Counted from the first letter of the stretch, positions 20,034 through 32,114 are shown. The stretch: 64,000 bases of DNA from Bathymodiolus brooksi (GCA_963680875.1 OY804576.1:79613668-79677667), one strand, 5' to 3'. The notes: a model not told the origin generated them from the letters alone. Numbers and translations are program-made.

Positions 20034-20868
20034 TACTGAGTTGTTTGACCATTTAATGGTAGTTAAGCACAGTGGTATATATATTTTTATATTTCTGATG
20101 TTCTTTTTCATTGTTGTACAGTACACATCGATCTTTTGTTCGTGTTATTATATTTCATTCGCCGATAAAATAAAAATATGCCGCCAATCTTGGAATTCCA
20201 ACATGAAAAAATATATATGACATTGCGTGTTAACATGATGATTAATCTTGTTGCCAAACAAATTTATTTTCAGCTTTTGTATTAAAAGGTAGAACAATTT
20301 AATGACAATAATTTTGTCCCTCAAGGTATTAATTAATAAAAGGAAATTTTGTCATTATAACCAGGATGTCAATGCATGAATATGCAAAATAAATCGTTAA
20401 TGGCGTTAACTGTGCGTGTTCGACTAGATCGTTTATATAAATATTATTTAAATTGAAGTTTTGCGTGTTTTGGACCTTAGTTAATGTTTGAAAATAATAA
20501 ATTTACTTTTGAAGTAAATTTGTCAGAACCGATATGAAATTTACGATCAAGGTGTACAGGACTTTAATGATAATAGAAACTATGAGTTTTAATCAATTTA
20601 AATGGAATTACACCATCGCCATGCAAAAGGCTGCAACAGAATTAGATCGTCTTTCCGATAGTATTATTTTTATTAAAGAAATAGCATCGCCAAATTTCGA
20701 TTTTATAAGATATTATCAGTATGTAAATTAAAACACCGTTAATCATAATTTAACATACGAGAAAAAAAACCCTGATGATTATAGTTATTTCTAACTTTAC
20801 CTTTGATGTGAATTTATATTAAGTATGATGACAAATTTTTAAAGTTAGTATTTTTAACATGACATCAA
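20034..20868. other. Non-coding interval, nothing recognised
   Basis: AT-rich. A 65-codon frame at 20534-20731 has no recognisable motif. Confidence 0.5.
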
Positions 20869-21112
20869 TATACCAAAGGGGTAATGAGAAGTCGTAGAAC
20901 GAAGAAGGACATACAGTACAATGACCAAAAGGAAAAGGACCAAAAAGACAAACAATGATCTACAAAACATTTCACAGAAAACACAAAACCTACTAAATAC
21001 CCAGGGCGAACTCATGTGTTCCGGAAGGGTAGGCAGTTCCTGCTTCACATGTGGCACCCGTCGTGTTACTCTTGTTACAAATCTGGTGATGCATCACGAA
21101 TAAGAAAAGGAC
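20869..21112 (-). repeat. PLE-1 3' tail (non-coding end) with antisense small frame
   Basis: It starts at the left with the element 3' end (ATACCAAAGGGGTAATGAG) and joins the reverse transcriptase remnant at the right. On the opposite strand, 20921-21103 is open for 60 codons (MTKRKRTKKT, ending TLVTNLVMHHE). A similar antisense frame recurs in the copy at 35254-35529. Confidence 0.9.
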
Positions 21113-21690
21113 CGGATTGTGATAATGACAAACGGAACATATCCGTGGCGTTTTGTGACACAGATACTCCATAACGGTTAACCAAATCATGGTGGCGACC
21201 GTAAAACTTTCGAAGTAATGACTTCAACTTAACCATTAGAAATCCTTGGTTTCAATAGCTTCTTTGTTAGAAATCATGATATCAACCACAAGCTCTGGAA
21301 TATCGGATCAACTGAGAGATATACATTACATATGCAGATGCTGCTGGAATGTTGCTACTTATAAATGGAAAGATAATAATGGGAAAATTGAAATCACCTC
21401 TTTTGTGGTAAAATTTTGTTCTTAACCGGCCATCACAATCAATTTCGAGGTGTATGTCAAGGTATGAAGCAGACCTAGCTGTATATGTGGTATCCTTTAT
21501 TTCAAGCTCAATGTGATAGATCCGATCAATAAAATCACCAAGTCTAGAATTATTTAGTGAAAGGACATCATCTATAAAACGGAACGTGAAATTAAAGAAT
21601 CGGGGTAGCTTCTTGTCTTCTTTTCTTCAGAAGCCCCTGTATGAAATATGCCTCGTGCGAATAAAGAAACAAGTCGGCGAGAAAGGGAGC
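21113..21690 (-). pseudogene. Degraded reverse transcriptase of a Penelope-like element, C-terminal part
   Basis: Read from 21690 leftward, the translation shows the RT signature in order: PFLADLFLYSHEAYFIQGLL, then after a one-base frame change FTFRFIDDVLSLNNSRLGD (the [Y/F]IDD polymerase motif), IELEIKDTT, SASYLDIHLEID, NIPAASAY, YISQLIRYSRACG, then stop codons, and LRKFYGRHHDLVNRYGVSVS. At least two in-frame stops and one frameshift make it inactive. This is the RT core and thumb of a Penelope-like retroelement. No GIY-YIG endonuclease follows it before the 3' tail. That would fit the permuted PLE type with an N-terminal endonuclease (Naiad-like), but the upstream part is not preserved, so the clade is inference. 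It explains the origin of the roughly 15 short tails elsewhere in the window. Confidence 0.85.
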
Positions 21691-22156
21691 TCAGTTAGTC
21701 TGTTTATATGCAAAGAAATTAAACATTGGGAACAGATTCTGCTTATATTGCACTATATATTATCTAGTCCTCAGGTCAGGGTCATGTAAGATGAAGAACC
21801 ATCAATTCAGGGGAACACTTACACAGTTATATACTACTAGTATAATATAAAATTCATTTATATAATTTTTTTCTATAACACCACTCCAGAATATCGCTCC
21901 AAGACTCCACTCCAACGCTCTATGTCCATGCACATGGCGTAGTTGCATTTTTACTTTGCTATACACCCCACTTTTTTCATGATGTTAGACCCCAATCAAA
22001 GGATATTTTATTATTTAAACTATTATAAACATAGACATAAACCTAAACATATGTGCAAAATCATACAAATTACATGTAAAAGGATTGATTCACACGCATG
22101 TTAAGTTGAGAAATAAAAAAAATATATATTCTAAATGGATCATCGCTCATTTAACT
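21691..22156. other. Non-coding interval, nothing recognised
   Basis: Possibly further decayed PLE at its left edge; the rest is AT-rich with no recognisable family. Confidence 0.4.
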
Positions 22157-22540
22157 TGATGCAAGTTATTCCAGAAACGCGTCGTGTGTATCAAATTAGA
22201 TATCTACGTTTTTATTAATAAAGACCATTAATATAAATATATCTGGATTCTGATATCATGAAAGATTGGAAATAATCACCTAACAATTAATGTATGCCGT
22301 AGATACCTAATTTAGTACACACGGCGTGTTTCTGGAATAAGCTTCATCGGGTACGCTCAAAGTCTAAAGGATGGAAAGTCAAATAATTAAAAAGTGTCTT
22401 GGAGCAAGTAAATCAAAAAGCATCAACAGGATAACTAAAATCAGCTACGGTTACCTTTGTCTGAAGGAGGAGAACCTTGATTTTAATAATTATTACATTA
22501 TTAATGATAAATATATCTAATAAACCAGTTATTGGATATA
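22157..22540. repeat. Two Rep-D pieces head to head, forming a 43-bp inverted repeat
   Basis: The + piece (22157-22215) and the - piece (from 22298) face each other. TTATTCCAGAAACGCGTCGT (22166 onward) pairs with the mirrored sequence ending TTTCTGGAATAA (22340), 43-bp arms with several mismatches. The - piece continues through TTGGAGCAAGTAAATC, GGTTACCTTTGTCTGAAG and ATATCTAATAAACC. Confidence 0.75.
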
Positions 22541-22803
22541 TCTAATAAACTTAAGGGCCCTCGTGGTCGTGATCGTATGGTAGTTTGATATCAGTGCATA
22601 TCACCACTAACCTTGCGAGTTCGAAACCGCTCATGGCGAGGTTACTCGATACAACTTTATGTGATAAAGTTTGTCAGTGACTTGCGACAGGTCGGTGGTT
22701 TTCTCCAAATACTCCGGTTTACTTCATCAATAAAACTGACCGCCACGATATAACTGAAATATTGGTGAAAGTGGCGTTAAACACCACAACCCCTCTAATA
22801 AAC
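22541..22803 (+). repeat. SINE-A with 10-bp target-site duplication, inserted in Rep-D
   Basis: The body is about 22551-22793. TCTAATAAAC flanks it at 22541-22550 and 22794-22803. The head has lost part of the A-box stem (GGTAGTTTGATATCAG). B box GAGTTCGAAACC; tail GGCGTTAAACACCACAACC. Confidence 0.85.
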
Positions 22804-23330
22804 CATGTAGGTGATGGCACGTAGACTACTGCCGGGGCGGATGATATTCTCAACATTAAATGTTCGCAGAAAAACATCTCGATGAACGATAAAGTTAACA
22901 CACTTTCCCAATAACCAATGATACAATGCTTGCTATTGCAATTATTATGACGTTTTTTTTTGTATTTAGAAATAAATCAAATTGTCTTTGATTGCACTTT
23001 TGGAGCTTTTAATATGAATCTAGTTATTTTTATCAGAAAGTAGACTAGCCGTTATTAATGACATTCAACCATAACATTCACACATTTTGTACTATAACAT
23101 TTGCAGAGATTTTTTTTCTAACATTTATTAAAATGAAGTTTTTCCTTTTCACTTTATTTGTAATTTTTAATGAAATAGAACATGTCAAAAAACAATAAAA
23201 TAAAATTTTCATTTGTACATCAATTGGACACGCATAATAACCGACTTTCTATAAACAATTAAGCAATGAGTAAATACTTTTGCGGTTAAAATCAGACGTG
23301 CAATAAAATAGAAATATGTCTCATTTGTGT
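22804..23330. other. Non-coding interval, mostly unrecognised
   Basis: It begins with a few bases of interrupted Rep-D (CATGTAGGTGATGGCACG), then AT-rich sequence without signal. Confidence 0.45.
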
Positions 23331-23394
23331 AGTAAAAACGTAGAAATCTAATTAAGTCACCACGACTCGTTCCTGAATTAGTTTCACCAGATAC
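23331..23394 (-). repeat. Rep-D fragment
   Basis: AGTAAAAACGTAGAAATCTA, ACCACGACTCGTTCCTGAA and AGTTTCACCAGATAC match the GTAGATATCTAA to CATCGGGTAC block. Confidence 0.65.
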
Positions 23395-23544
23395 AAAAAA
23401 TTTAAATTTAAAGCCAAATTAGTTAGATTTAGAAAAGGGGTAGCTGTGGAACCAGAGCTCTGAACGGTCTTCTTTTTATCTTTTTTTTTCATTGAATTTT
23501 GGAAATGTTCCGACAGTGTGGTATTTTTGTTTTTCATTTTATTA

Positions 23545-23960
23545 GCTTATCTGACTCAAAAGGTGATGTGACGTAGTGTCTTCACTTTTTGAGTTTATCG
23601 TTGGCGGTGGCGTCATCTATCGTCTAAAATTTCAATCTATTTCCCATAAAGCACTGTCTTAATTCACACCAAGCTTGGTAGAACTGCTACTTGGGTAGTC
23701 TTCACTATTTGACATGATTTTTGTTACATTTGGAAATTCAATATGGCTGCTAAGACAAATTATGATTTCTGATTGCCTTCAATTTTGAAAATCGTCTTCT
23801 CTGAAACCGCATGTGATGGAATTGTTCCTTGGTATGAATGTTCCTTATATGACCCTTTAAAATATAGTTGTATTTTTTGTCGATCGGAAATCCATGATGG
23901 CCGTCGCTGCAATATTAAATTTGCCTCCTGGTGGCGGCCTCCATGACAGTTGGCCGAGTT
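23545..23960. repeat. Possible dispersed repeat, family unknown
   Basis: A less AT-biased block with AATTCAATATGGCTGCTAAG, CTTCTCTGAAACCGCATGTG, ATGAATGTTCCTTATATGAC and CCATGATGGCCGTCG. It recalls a dispersed mollusc repeat (memory only) and occurs once here. Confidence 0.3.
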
Positions 23961-24380
23961 CACGTGACGTTGTTTTACTATAGGAACATGAAAAACAAAA
24001 TCTCAACCTTGCTTTTACATAATCGTGATTGAATAACAGTGTGAGCTATACAAACTCATATCGGCCTGTAATCTTTATTTTACCGTAGAGCTACGAATTT
24101 CGTCCGTTTATAAACATGTAGAATTGTTACTCCAGATCAGTTCGTGTCTAGTTTTGCAAAGGTTTCCGATATCGATTCTATATTTATGGTTTGTATGTAA
24201 TAGATCTCGAAATAATATGACGGAACAAACAGATGGAGATAAGAACAATATAGATATTTAAATCCTAGGGTGCCTCAAATAATGAGGTAGATATGTATTA
24301 GCTTTTATTAAACAACTATGAGACTAAAGAGTAATGATTTGAAATCATCGAAGCAGCTTAAAGAAGATAAATACGATGCA

Positions 24381-24465
24381 TTGGTTTTCCATTCATTTGA
24401 CTTTGAGCGTACCTTATGAAGGTTATTCCAGAAATGCGTCGTGTACACTAAATTAGATATCTACT
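24381..24465 (+). repeat. Rep-D fragment
   Basis: GAGCGTACCTTATGAAGG, TTATTCCAGAAATGCGTCGT and CACTAAATTAGATATCTAC match the Rep-D core. Confidence 0.8.
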
Positions 24466-24875
24466 TATTTTTGCAAGACAAACTCAATGTACCAAAGTCC
24501 AAAGAACTTTTGAGTAACAGGTACAATCTGGACGCAACAAAACAACAAAAATAGAAACACAAATCATATCCAAACCGAGAAAAATCGCAAAATAAGAAAA
24601 ATAACCATGAACTAGAGTTATTACCGATGCTGTTGAATGCATTTATATTCTCTATAGAAATGCCTCTGAACTACCCTCTGGCAAATCGTATTAGATTAAT
24701 TAGATAAAGCTTTCACCTGTGACAGACAGGAAGATATATTTCAAATTCTCCTGTTTGGAGTTAATTAATGTTGTTTTTGAGATAAAATGAAAAACAAACC
24801 AAAAAATACAAACATCGTCAGAACAGTTCCAAAATAAAATCGGAAAATTGTAGAAACAGAGAAAAAAACAACAAT

Positions 24876-27800
24876 GCCCCATTAGACATATACATTACCG
24901 CTGTCCTGACTTAGCAAATACCCCCATTAGACATATACATTACCGCTGTCCTGGCTTAGTAAATACCCCCATTAGACATATACATTACCGCTGTCCTGGC
25001 TAAGTAAATAACCCCATTAGATATATACATTACCGCTGTTCTGGCTTAGTAAATAACCCCATTAGATATATACATTACCGCTGTCCTGGCTTAGTAAATA
25101 CCCCCATTAGACAAATACATTACCGCTGTTATGGCTTAGTAAATACCCCCATTAGGCATATACATTACCGCTGTCTTGGCTTAGTAAATACCCCCATTAG
25201 ACATATACATTACCGCTGTTCTGGTTTAGTAAATACCCCCATTAGACATATACATTACCGTTGTCCTGGCTTAGTAAATACCCCCATTAGACATATACAT
25301 TACCGTTGTCCTGGCTTAGTAAATACCCCCATTATACATTTACATTACCGCTGTCCTGGCTTAGTAAATAACCCCATTAGACATAGTACATTACCGCTGT
25401 TCTGGCTTAGTAAATACCTCCATTAGACATACACATTACCAATGTCCAGGCTTAGTAAATACCCCCATTAGACATATACATTACCGCTGTCCTGGCTTAG
25501 TAAATAACCCCATCAGACATATACATTACCGCTGTCCTGGCTTAGTAAATACCCCCATTAGACATATACATTACCGCTGTCCTGGCTTAGTAAATACCCC
25601 CATTAGATATATACATTACCGCTGTCCTGGCTTAGCAACCACCCCCATTAGACATATACATTACCGATGTCCTGGCTTAGTAAACATCCCCATTAGAGAT
25701 ATACATTACCGCTGTCCTGGCTTAGTAAATACCCCCATTAGATATATACATTACCGCTGTCCTGGCTTAGCAACCACCCCCATTAGACATATACATTACC
25801 GCTGTCCTGGCTTAGTAAATACCCCCATTAGACATATACATTACCGCTGTCCTGGCTTAGTAAATACCCCCATTAGATATATACATTACCGCTGTCCTGG
25901 CTTAGCAACCACCCCCATTAGACATATACATTACCGCTGTCCTGGCTTAGTAAATACCCCCATTAGACATATACATGACCGCTGTCCTGGCTTAGTAAAT
26001 ACCCCCATTAGATATATACATTACCGCTGTCCTGGCTTTGTAAACACCCCCATTAGATATATGCATTACCGCTGTCCTGGCTTAGTAAATACCCCCATTA
26101 GACATATACATTACCGCTGTCCTGGCTTAGTAAATACCCACATTAGACATATACATTACCTGGCTTAGTAAATACCCCCATTAGACATATACATTACCGC
26201 TGTCCTGGCTTAGTAAAAACCCCATTAGACATATACATTACCTGGCTTAGTAAATACCCCCATTAGACATATACATTACTGCTGTCCTGGCTTAGTAAAT
26301 ACCCCCCTTAGACATATACATTACCGCTGTCCTGGCTTAGCAAAAACCCCATTAGACATATACATTACCTGGCTTCGTAAATACCCCCATTAGACATATA
26401 CATTACCGCTGTCCTGGCTTAGTAAATACCCCCATTGGACATATGCATTACCTGGCTTAGTAAATACCCTCATTAGACATATACATTACCGCTGTCCCGG
26501 CTTAGTAAATACCCCCATTAGATATATACATTACCGCTGTCCTGGCTTAGTAAATACCACCATTAAACATATACATTACCGCTGTTCTGTTTTAGTAAAT
26601 ACCCCCATTAGACATACATTACCGCTGTCCTGGCTTAGTAAATACCCCCATTAGACATATACATTACCGCTGTCATGGCTTAGTAAATACCCCCATTAGA
26701 CATATACATTACCGCTGTTCTGGCTTAGTAAATACCCCCATTAGACATATACATTACCGCTGTTCTGGCTTAGTAAATATTCCCATTAGACATATACATT
26801 ACCGTTGTCCTGGCTTAGTAAATACCCCCATTATACATATACATTACCGCTGTCCTGGCTTAGTAAATAACCCCATTAAACATAGTACATTACCGCTGTT
26901 CTGGCTTAGTAAATACCTCCATTAGACATACACATTACCAATGTCCAGGCTTAGTAAATACCCCCATTAGACATATACATTACCGCTGTCCTGGCTTAGT
27001 AAATACCCCCATTAGACATATACATTACTGCTGTTCTGGCTTAGTAAATACCCCCATTAGACATATACATTACCGCTGTCCTGGCTTAGTAAATACTCCC
27101 ATTAGACATATACATTACCGATGTCCTGGCTTAGTAAATACCCCCATTAGACATATACGTTACCGCTGTCCTGGCTTAGTAAATACCCCTATTAGACATA
27201 TACATTACAGCTGTCCTGGCTTAGTAAATACCCCCATTAGACATATACATTACCGATGTCCTGGCTTAGTAAATACCCCCATTAGACATATACGTTACCG
27301 CTGTCCTGGCTTAGTAAATACCCCCATTAGACATAATACATTACCGTTGTCCTGGCTTAGTAAATATCCCCATTAGACATATACATTACCTGGCTTAATA
27401 AATACCCCCAATAGAAATATACATTACCTGGCTTAGTAAATACTCCCATTAGACATATACATTACAGCTGTCCTGGCTTAGTAAATACCCCCATTAGACA
27501 TATACGTTACCGCTGTCCTGGCTTAGTAAATACCCCCATTAGACATAATACATTACCGTTGTCCTGGCTTAGTAAATACCCACATTAGACATATACATTA
27601 CCTGGCTTAGTAAATACCCCCATTAGACATATACATTACCGCTGTCCTGGCTTAGTAAATACCCCTATTAGACATATACATTACCGCTGTCCTGGCTTAG
27701 TAAATACCCCTATTAGACATATACATTACAGCTGTCCTGGCTTAGTAAATACCCCCATTAGACATATACATTACCGCTGTCCTGGCTTAGTAAATACCCC

Positions 27801-27932
27801 TATTAGACATATACATTACAGCTGTCCTGGCTTAGTAAATATCCCCCTTAGACATATACATTACCGCTGTCCTGGCTTAGTAAATACCCCTATTAGACAT
27901 ATACATTACCGCTGCCATGGCTTAGTAAATAC
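24876..27932. repeat. 45-bp tandem array, about 68 units, with 38-bp deletion variants
   Basis: The unit is CCCCCATTAGACATATACAT followed by TACCGCTGTCCTGGCTTAGT and AAATA. A shorter unit lacks CGCTGTC (TACATTACCTGGCTTAG) and recurs from 26160 on. A rare set of variants (ACATAGTACATTACC, ACACATTACCAATGTCCAGG) appears at 25381-25460 and again at 26880-26960, 1499 bp apart, marking a duplicated block. No dispersed source element is recognised. Confidence 0.95.
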
Positions 27933-28014
27933 ACTTCAATAAAAGGTGGGAGAGGTTTAATGGGCTCAAACATTCCCTCTTGTTTAAATAAAATTCACTT
28001 AGGAATCGATACTA

Positions 28015-28258
28015 TACACAAGTGAGTTCCGTGTTGTGATGTCCATTACGATTTCCGTATAAAAGATGTTCGGTTCGTGTTCACCTCCGGTAGTTGGTGG
28101 GAGGGTTGATATCTTGTATGAGTTGTTTGTGTTTCCTGTCGTATAGTGGAGCCCAACACGTATTATGTTGTGTCTTTCCTCGTCTTGTGTACGCTATGTT
28201 GCCAGTTTCTCTATATTGTCCATTTTTTATTGCCCCTTTTTCTAACGTTTATTAAAAA
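28015..28258 (+). repeat. PLE-2 tail
   Basis: GAGTTCCGTGTTGTGATGTC, CATTACGATTTCCGTATAAA, GTCGTATAGTGGAGCCCAAC and CTTCGTCTTGTGTACG-type words, ending TTGCCCC, TTTTTCTAACGTTTATT. They are the reverse complement of the copy at 33712-34050. Confidence 0.82.
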
Positions 28259-28374
28259 TATGCGTATTTAAAAAATATGAAATAAAACAAGTATTTCAAG
28301 GCTAAAATTATTAATTTTGTGCTATTTGGAAGGGCGTTCCAATTTTTTATTTTCAAAAAATTTTCAAAATTTTT

Positions 28375-28537
28375 TCAAAAAATGTCTTTTAAATATGGTG
28401 GACACTTGTTGTTGTAGATTTTGTGAGGGTATCCTAATCTTAATTGCTTTACTATACTTTCAATGTTTGATACAGACACTTTAAATTGACTTTTGTTTGT
28501 GGCTTCAAGTACTCTGTTAATGTTGGATTCAAATTTC
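28375..28537 (-). CDS. Possible terminal coding exon, unrecognised
   Basis: After a good acceptor (CTAATTTTCAG ending at 28538) the minus strand is open for 53 codons to TGA. It has a balanced composition: KFESNINRVLEATNKSQFK, SNIESIVKQLRLGYP, CPPYLKDIF. No family is recognised. The open stretch is short enough to be chance in this length of sequence; the protein-like composition is the only argument for it. Confidence 0.22.
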
Positions 28538-29040
28538 CTGAAAATTAGAACAGACTATAGTAAATTCTCTTTATATAGAATGTGCGAACATTATTACCTT
28601 TTATTTGTTTCTAAAGTTGTATGCAAAGAAAAATAAAAATACTGATATTTTATTGTTTATATTTAGAGATAAAAGTTACTTAAACTTCGTATATTATGCA
28701 CCTTTCTATAGCAGTCATTCACTTTAGAGAAATGATTAAAAAGCCAGAGGGTTCAAATATGTACGAGTGCGTAATTTAAGTCACTAACGTTAAACAGCTT
28801 GAGAAATTAAATAATTGTTAGTTAGATTTACATTGTTTGCCACCCAATTCTCTAACTAACAACATTTAAAGCTCATCTAATACAATGGCGAATTACAACA
28901 CTAAAAGCGAACGAAATGAAAACATTTCAGTTAATAAATAATTAGTCTCAATGTAACGACTGAACCATGTGAGGTGATATTAAGATATTTAACAATTTTG
29001 TTAAATCAATCTGGAATACAATCAACAACCATTATGCATA
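28538..29040. other. Non-coding interval, nothing recognised
   Basis: AT-rich; no repeat family or frame. Confidence 0.45.
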
Positions 29041-29131
29041 GGAGAATGTCCGAGTAACTCTCCATTCCTTAAAAATAATGGAGCCGAGGCCCATTGTTTA
29101 TAAGGAATGGAGAGATACGAGGACATTCTCC
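29041..29131. mobile_element. Foldback element with 41-bp arms
   Basis: GGAGAATGTCCGAGTAACTC and onward (29041-29081) pairs with the mirrored copy ending GAGGACATTCTCC (29091-29131), about six mismatches, loop AGCCGAGGC. A third piece of the same stem (CTCTCCATTCCTTAAAAATA, then ATGGAGAG) lies at 29235-29262 and suggests a larger, rearranged element. Confidence 0.75.
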
Positions 29132-29464
29132 AACTTAAAATCCACCCATTGTACTTTATTAATTTTATTAATTATTAATCTTGTAACAATAAAAAAGTCT
29201 GTGTATAGTATCTAAAGTACAAAAAGAACAATAACTCTCCATTCCTTAAAAATAATGGAGAGTTTTGACAATAGATTGACATAACAGGTGGATTTTAACT
29301 TAAAAGAAACCGGCATACAGATATAGTTCATACCACCAATTTGATAATAATATTTTGCTAGCTTCTGTGACCATGATGATATAGTACAAAATGTAGTTGG
29401 ATTGACACCCATGCTATCAATGCCTTTCATCACTAGGGTTTGTAAAAAGGGGTCCCGCCAAAAA

Positions 29465-29500
29465 TGACGAGGTGTACTCGATACAACCTTGAATGTTGAA
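29465..29500 (+). repeat. Small SINE-A fragment
   Basis: TGACGAGGTGTACTCGATAC matches the block after the B box of SINE-A; neighbours are unrelated. Confidence 0.5.
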
Positions 29501-29880
29501 GTTTGTCAACGACCACCAATCGGTCTTCAAAATCGACGGGTTATATCCTGACTCATATGCTACTCTTGTTTGCTACAAAAGGGGAAGACTAATATGTCTA
29601 TGTGGATGTCCTCTGTGAGAGGTCATAGCTTTAAAATTGAGCTAAAATAACATCAAACAAATAAATACTCATCTCTACCATTAAAAAAAAGACCGTATAT
29701 AAGAATATCATTAACTTTTAAACAAAATAAGATATGATATTTGTTCTCATAAAATCTGTTGTTTCCGGGGGTAAACATAGGATAGCGTAACCCACTCACT
29801 ATTTAAAATTGAAGAAGTTAGAAAAGACGTAGAGAAACCAACCAATGCATACATGTAGCAATGCATTTTCTTGGAGTTAC

Positions 29881-30032
29881 AGCGACCAATTCTATTAAAT
29901 AGTATGGTGTCTATGTTGTGAATAAGAAAAATGTTCAATACTTGATCATATTTTAAAGCGACCAACTCTATTAAATATTATGGTGTCTATGTTGTGAATA
30001 AGAAAAATGTTCAATACTTGATCATATTTTAA
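29881..30032. repeat. 76-bp tandem duplication
   Basis: AGCGACCAATTCTATTAAAT, TGGTGTCTATGTTGTGAATA and CTTGATCATATTTTAAA are repeated once, starting at 29881 and 29957, with only a few differences. Confidence 0.93.
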
Positions 30033-30430
30033 AACCACAAGAGAAAAAATATGAAAATGAAATGATCTTTTATGCAAATATGGTAGTTTATTGACGGCAG
30101 AAGTAAGTATATGTCTATATTGTCACAATAGACTTATAAATCTTGACAAAATGCCAAGCAATTCAGGGAGCAATGTCAGTCTATAAAAGTAAAATCTTTG
30201 ACATCCTTGTAATTTTCTAACTTTATTTTATGAATGGATGCAATGTTTCAACCGGAAGGTGATTCCAATAGCGTTCCAATCCAATCACTGCCATCTTATG
30301 ATTGGTCTTTCTCTCTTCTTCTATATAGAAATGATAACACAGTTTGAGACAGAATAATCAATCTGCAGTTTTCCTCCGGATATATATATAATAACTGTGA
30401 TTTTTCGCCAAAGCTGAAAGAATAGTGTGA

Positions 30431-30519
30431 AGGGGACAGACAACACAATGGCTAAAAGAAAAAGGACAAACAACAATCTACAAAACATACACATAAAACT
30501 AAAGATCGAGTAACTGACC
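30431..30519 (-). repeat. PLE-1 tail fragment
   Basis: GGGGACAGACAACACAATGG, CTACAAAACATACACATAAA and AAGATCGAGTAACTG. The 3' terminus is missing. It faces the opposite copy at 30697-30832. Confidence 0.8.
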
Positions 30520-30696
30520 CCTCGATTTAACTGAATATTTGATGAAAAGTTCTGTTAAACATAGCCTAATTTTAACCCATTAGCTTTTGTTTCTTTTCTT
30601 AAATTAAATTTTTCATCTTTACTGTTGTTTCACATCCGGGTAGTCCCTTTGTTCGAAGATACATGTATGTCCTGAAATTTTACCATAGTGGTATGA

Positions 30697-30832
30697 TTAT
30701 CCTTTTCTATGTTTTTTTTCAACAACGTTGTAGATTGTTGTTTGTCTTTTTGTCCTTATTCATTTGGCCATTATATTGTCTGTCCTCCTTCGATTTTACC
30801 GCTTCTGAATACCCCTTTGGTATCTTCAAACT
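30697..30832 (+). repeat. PLE-1 tail, inverted relative to the copy at 30431
   Basis: TTGTTTGTCTTTTTGTCC, GGCCATTATATTGTCTGTCC and TGAATACCCCTTTGGTATCT, ending CTTCAAAC. Two short frames here only reflect the T-rich tail. Confidence 0.8.
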
Positions 30833-31540
30833 TACATTTCTTGTCGTCACGTTTCTGTTTGGTTTTCTGCAGTGCAAGCTTGTTTAGACGAATTCTTACT
30901 TCAACAGAAATAAGACTTCATGCATGGCAATTCCGAAAATAAATTGTAGATTGTGCGCTGTTTTTGTTATAATTAAAGACGTCATAGTTCCGACCATGTT
31001 TCATTTTTTTCCAACTGTAATAGAAACAAAGAAACAAGGACAAAGACATCAAAGTATTGTCAACAGTTGAGTTTTTGTTTTCTTCTGTCGCTGCTTATTG
31101 AGAAATTTCATTTGACTAAGTGCCTTGCAGACGAATGTGATAATGACAAATCCATGAATCAGAAATCTAATTTAATTAACTGTTACAAGCAACACAAAGG
31201 GGATTTAAGATATCAGATTTCATAATTCTGTTGTAATTGAGATTTACAGTGGAGGATTTGCAATCTTTTGTTTATTTTAATGAGTAATTCTCAAAATATG
31301 GTAAACGACTCTTCTTGTTGTGTCACAAACAAAGGAAACGAACGTTTATCAAGATCACAGAAAATGTTGCGTAAGTTATCAACGAAAATAGTGCTTAGAA
31401 GTGAAAATAGAAATCGGTTAAAATAATTAGATATTTGAGATAAAAACAAAGATCAATGACGTTTTCCGTTTTAAAATTAAGCTTAATGAAGATGTATATA
31501 AACTGTCACAAAACGAATATTCAGTTGTTATTTACGTTTT
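30833..31540. other. Non-coding interval, nothing recognised
   Basis: No gene signal or repeat match between PLE-1 and PLE-2 fragments. Confidence 0.45.
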
Positions 31541-31628
31541 TTGTGTTTGTTGGCGTATAGTGGTGTCCAACACATATTGTGTTGTGTTTTTGCTTCATTG
31601 ATCGTCTTCTTGTGTTTCCTATGTTGCC
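31541..31628 (+). repeat. PLE-2 fragment
   Basis: GTTTGTTGGCGTATAGTGG, TGTCCAACACATATTGTGTT and GTCTTCTTGTGTTTCCTATG match the PLE-2 middle part; the 3' terminus is missing. Confidence 0.7.
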
Positions 31629-31891
31629 ATATGTGTACTTATATATGTTAACATATTCCCAATAACAAAGAGTAATATACTAGTATACCTTTTCAATGAA
31701 AACAGAGTGCGGCAGTGTTGTTTCTAGGAATTTTGATATATGAAATTCATCTGGTTTTTTGGTTTTTGGTTTGTCCCTACCGTACTAGAACCCAGGATTT
31801 ACTAAGTATGATTCAGGTTTGATCCAAAAGGCAATGTAAAATACAAATACAACGGCGCATTATTGTATTAGACAAGACAATACGACGGCAA

Positions 31892-32114
31892 GAAAAAACT
31901 TTGAAGATACCAAGGATGAAATCAATAGCCGTAATTCGAAGGACAGAGTACAATGACCAAAAGAAAAAAGACAAACAGACAAACAATAGTCGACAAAGCA
32001 CTACACAGAGATATAGAGATTAGCAACACGAACTACACTTAAAATACAGGCTGAACTCATGTTCTTTGGAAGGGTCAGCAATTCCTGCTCCACTGGTGGC
32101 ACCCGTCGTGTTGA
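31892..32114 (-). repeat. PLE-1 tail, 5'-truncated
   Basis: It starts AACTTTGAAGATACCAAGG and runs through CAGAGTACAATGACCAAAAG and TTCTTTGGAAGGGTCAGC to GGCACCCGTCGTGTTGAC. Confidence 0.87.

Noticed and set aside
30663..30942. Small membrane proteins rich in F, L, C, S (also 20854-21057, 32739-33021, 35139-35471, 45948-46217, 49896-50111, 60233-60439)
   Set aside because: All are translations of the T-rich PLE-1 tail on its sense strand (CVSFVLFLLAIVL-type). They recur only where that repeat lies.
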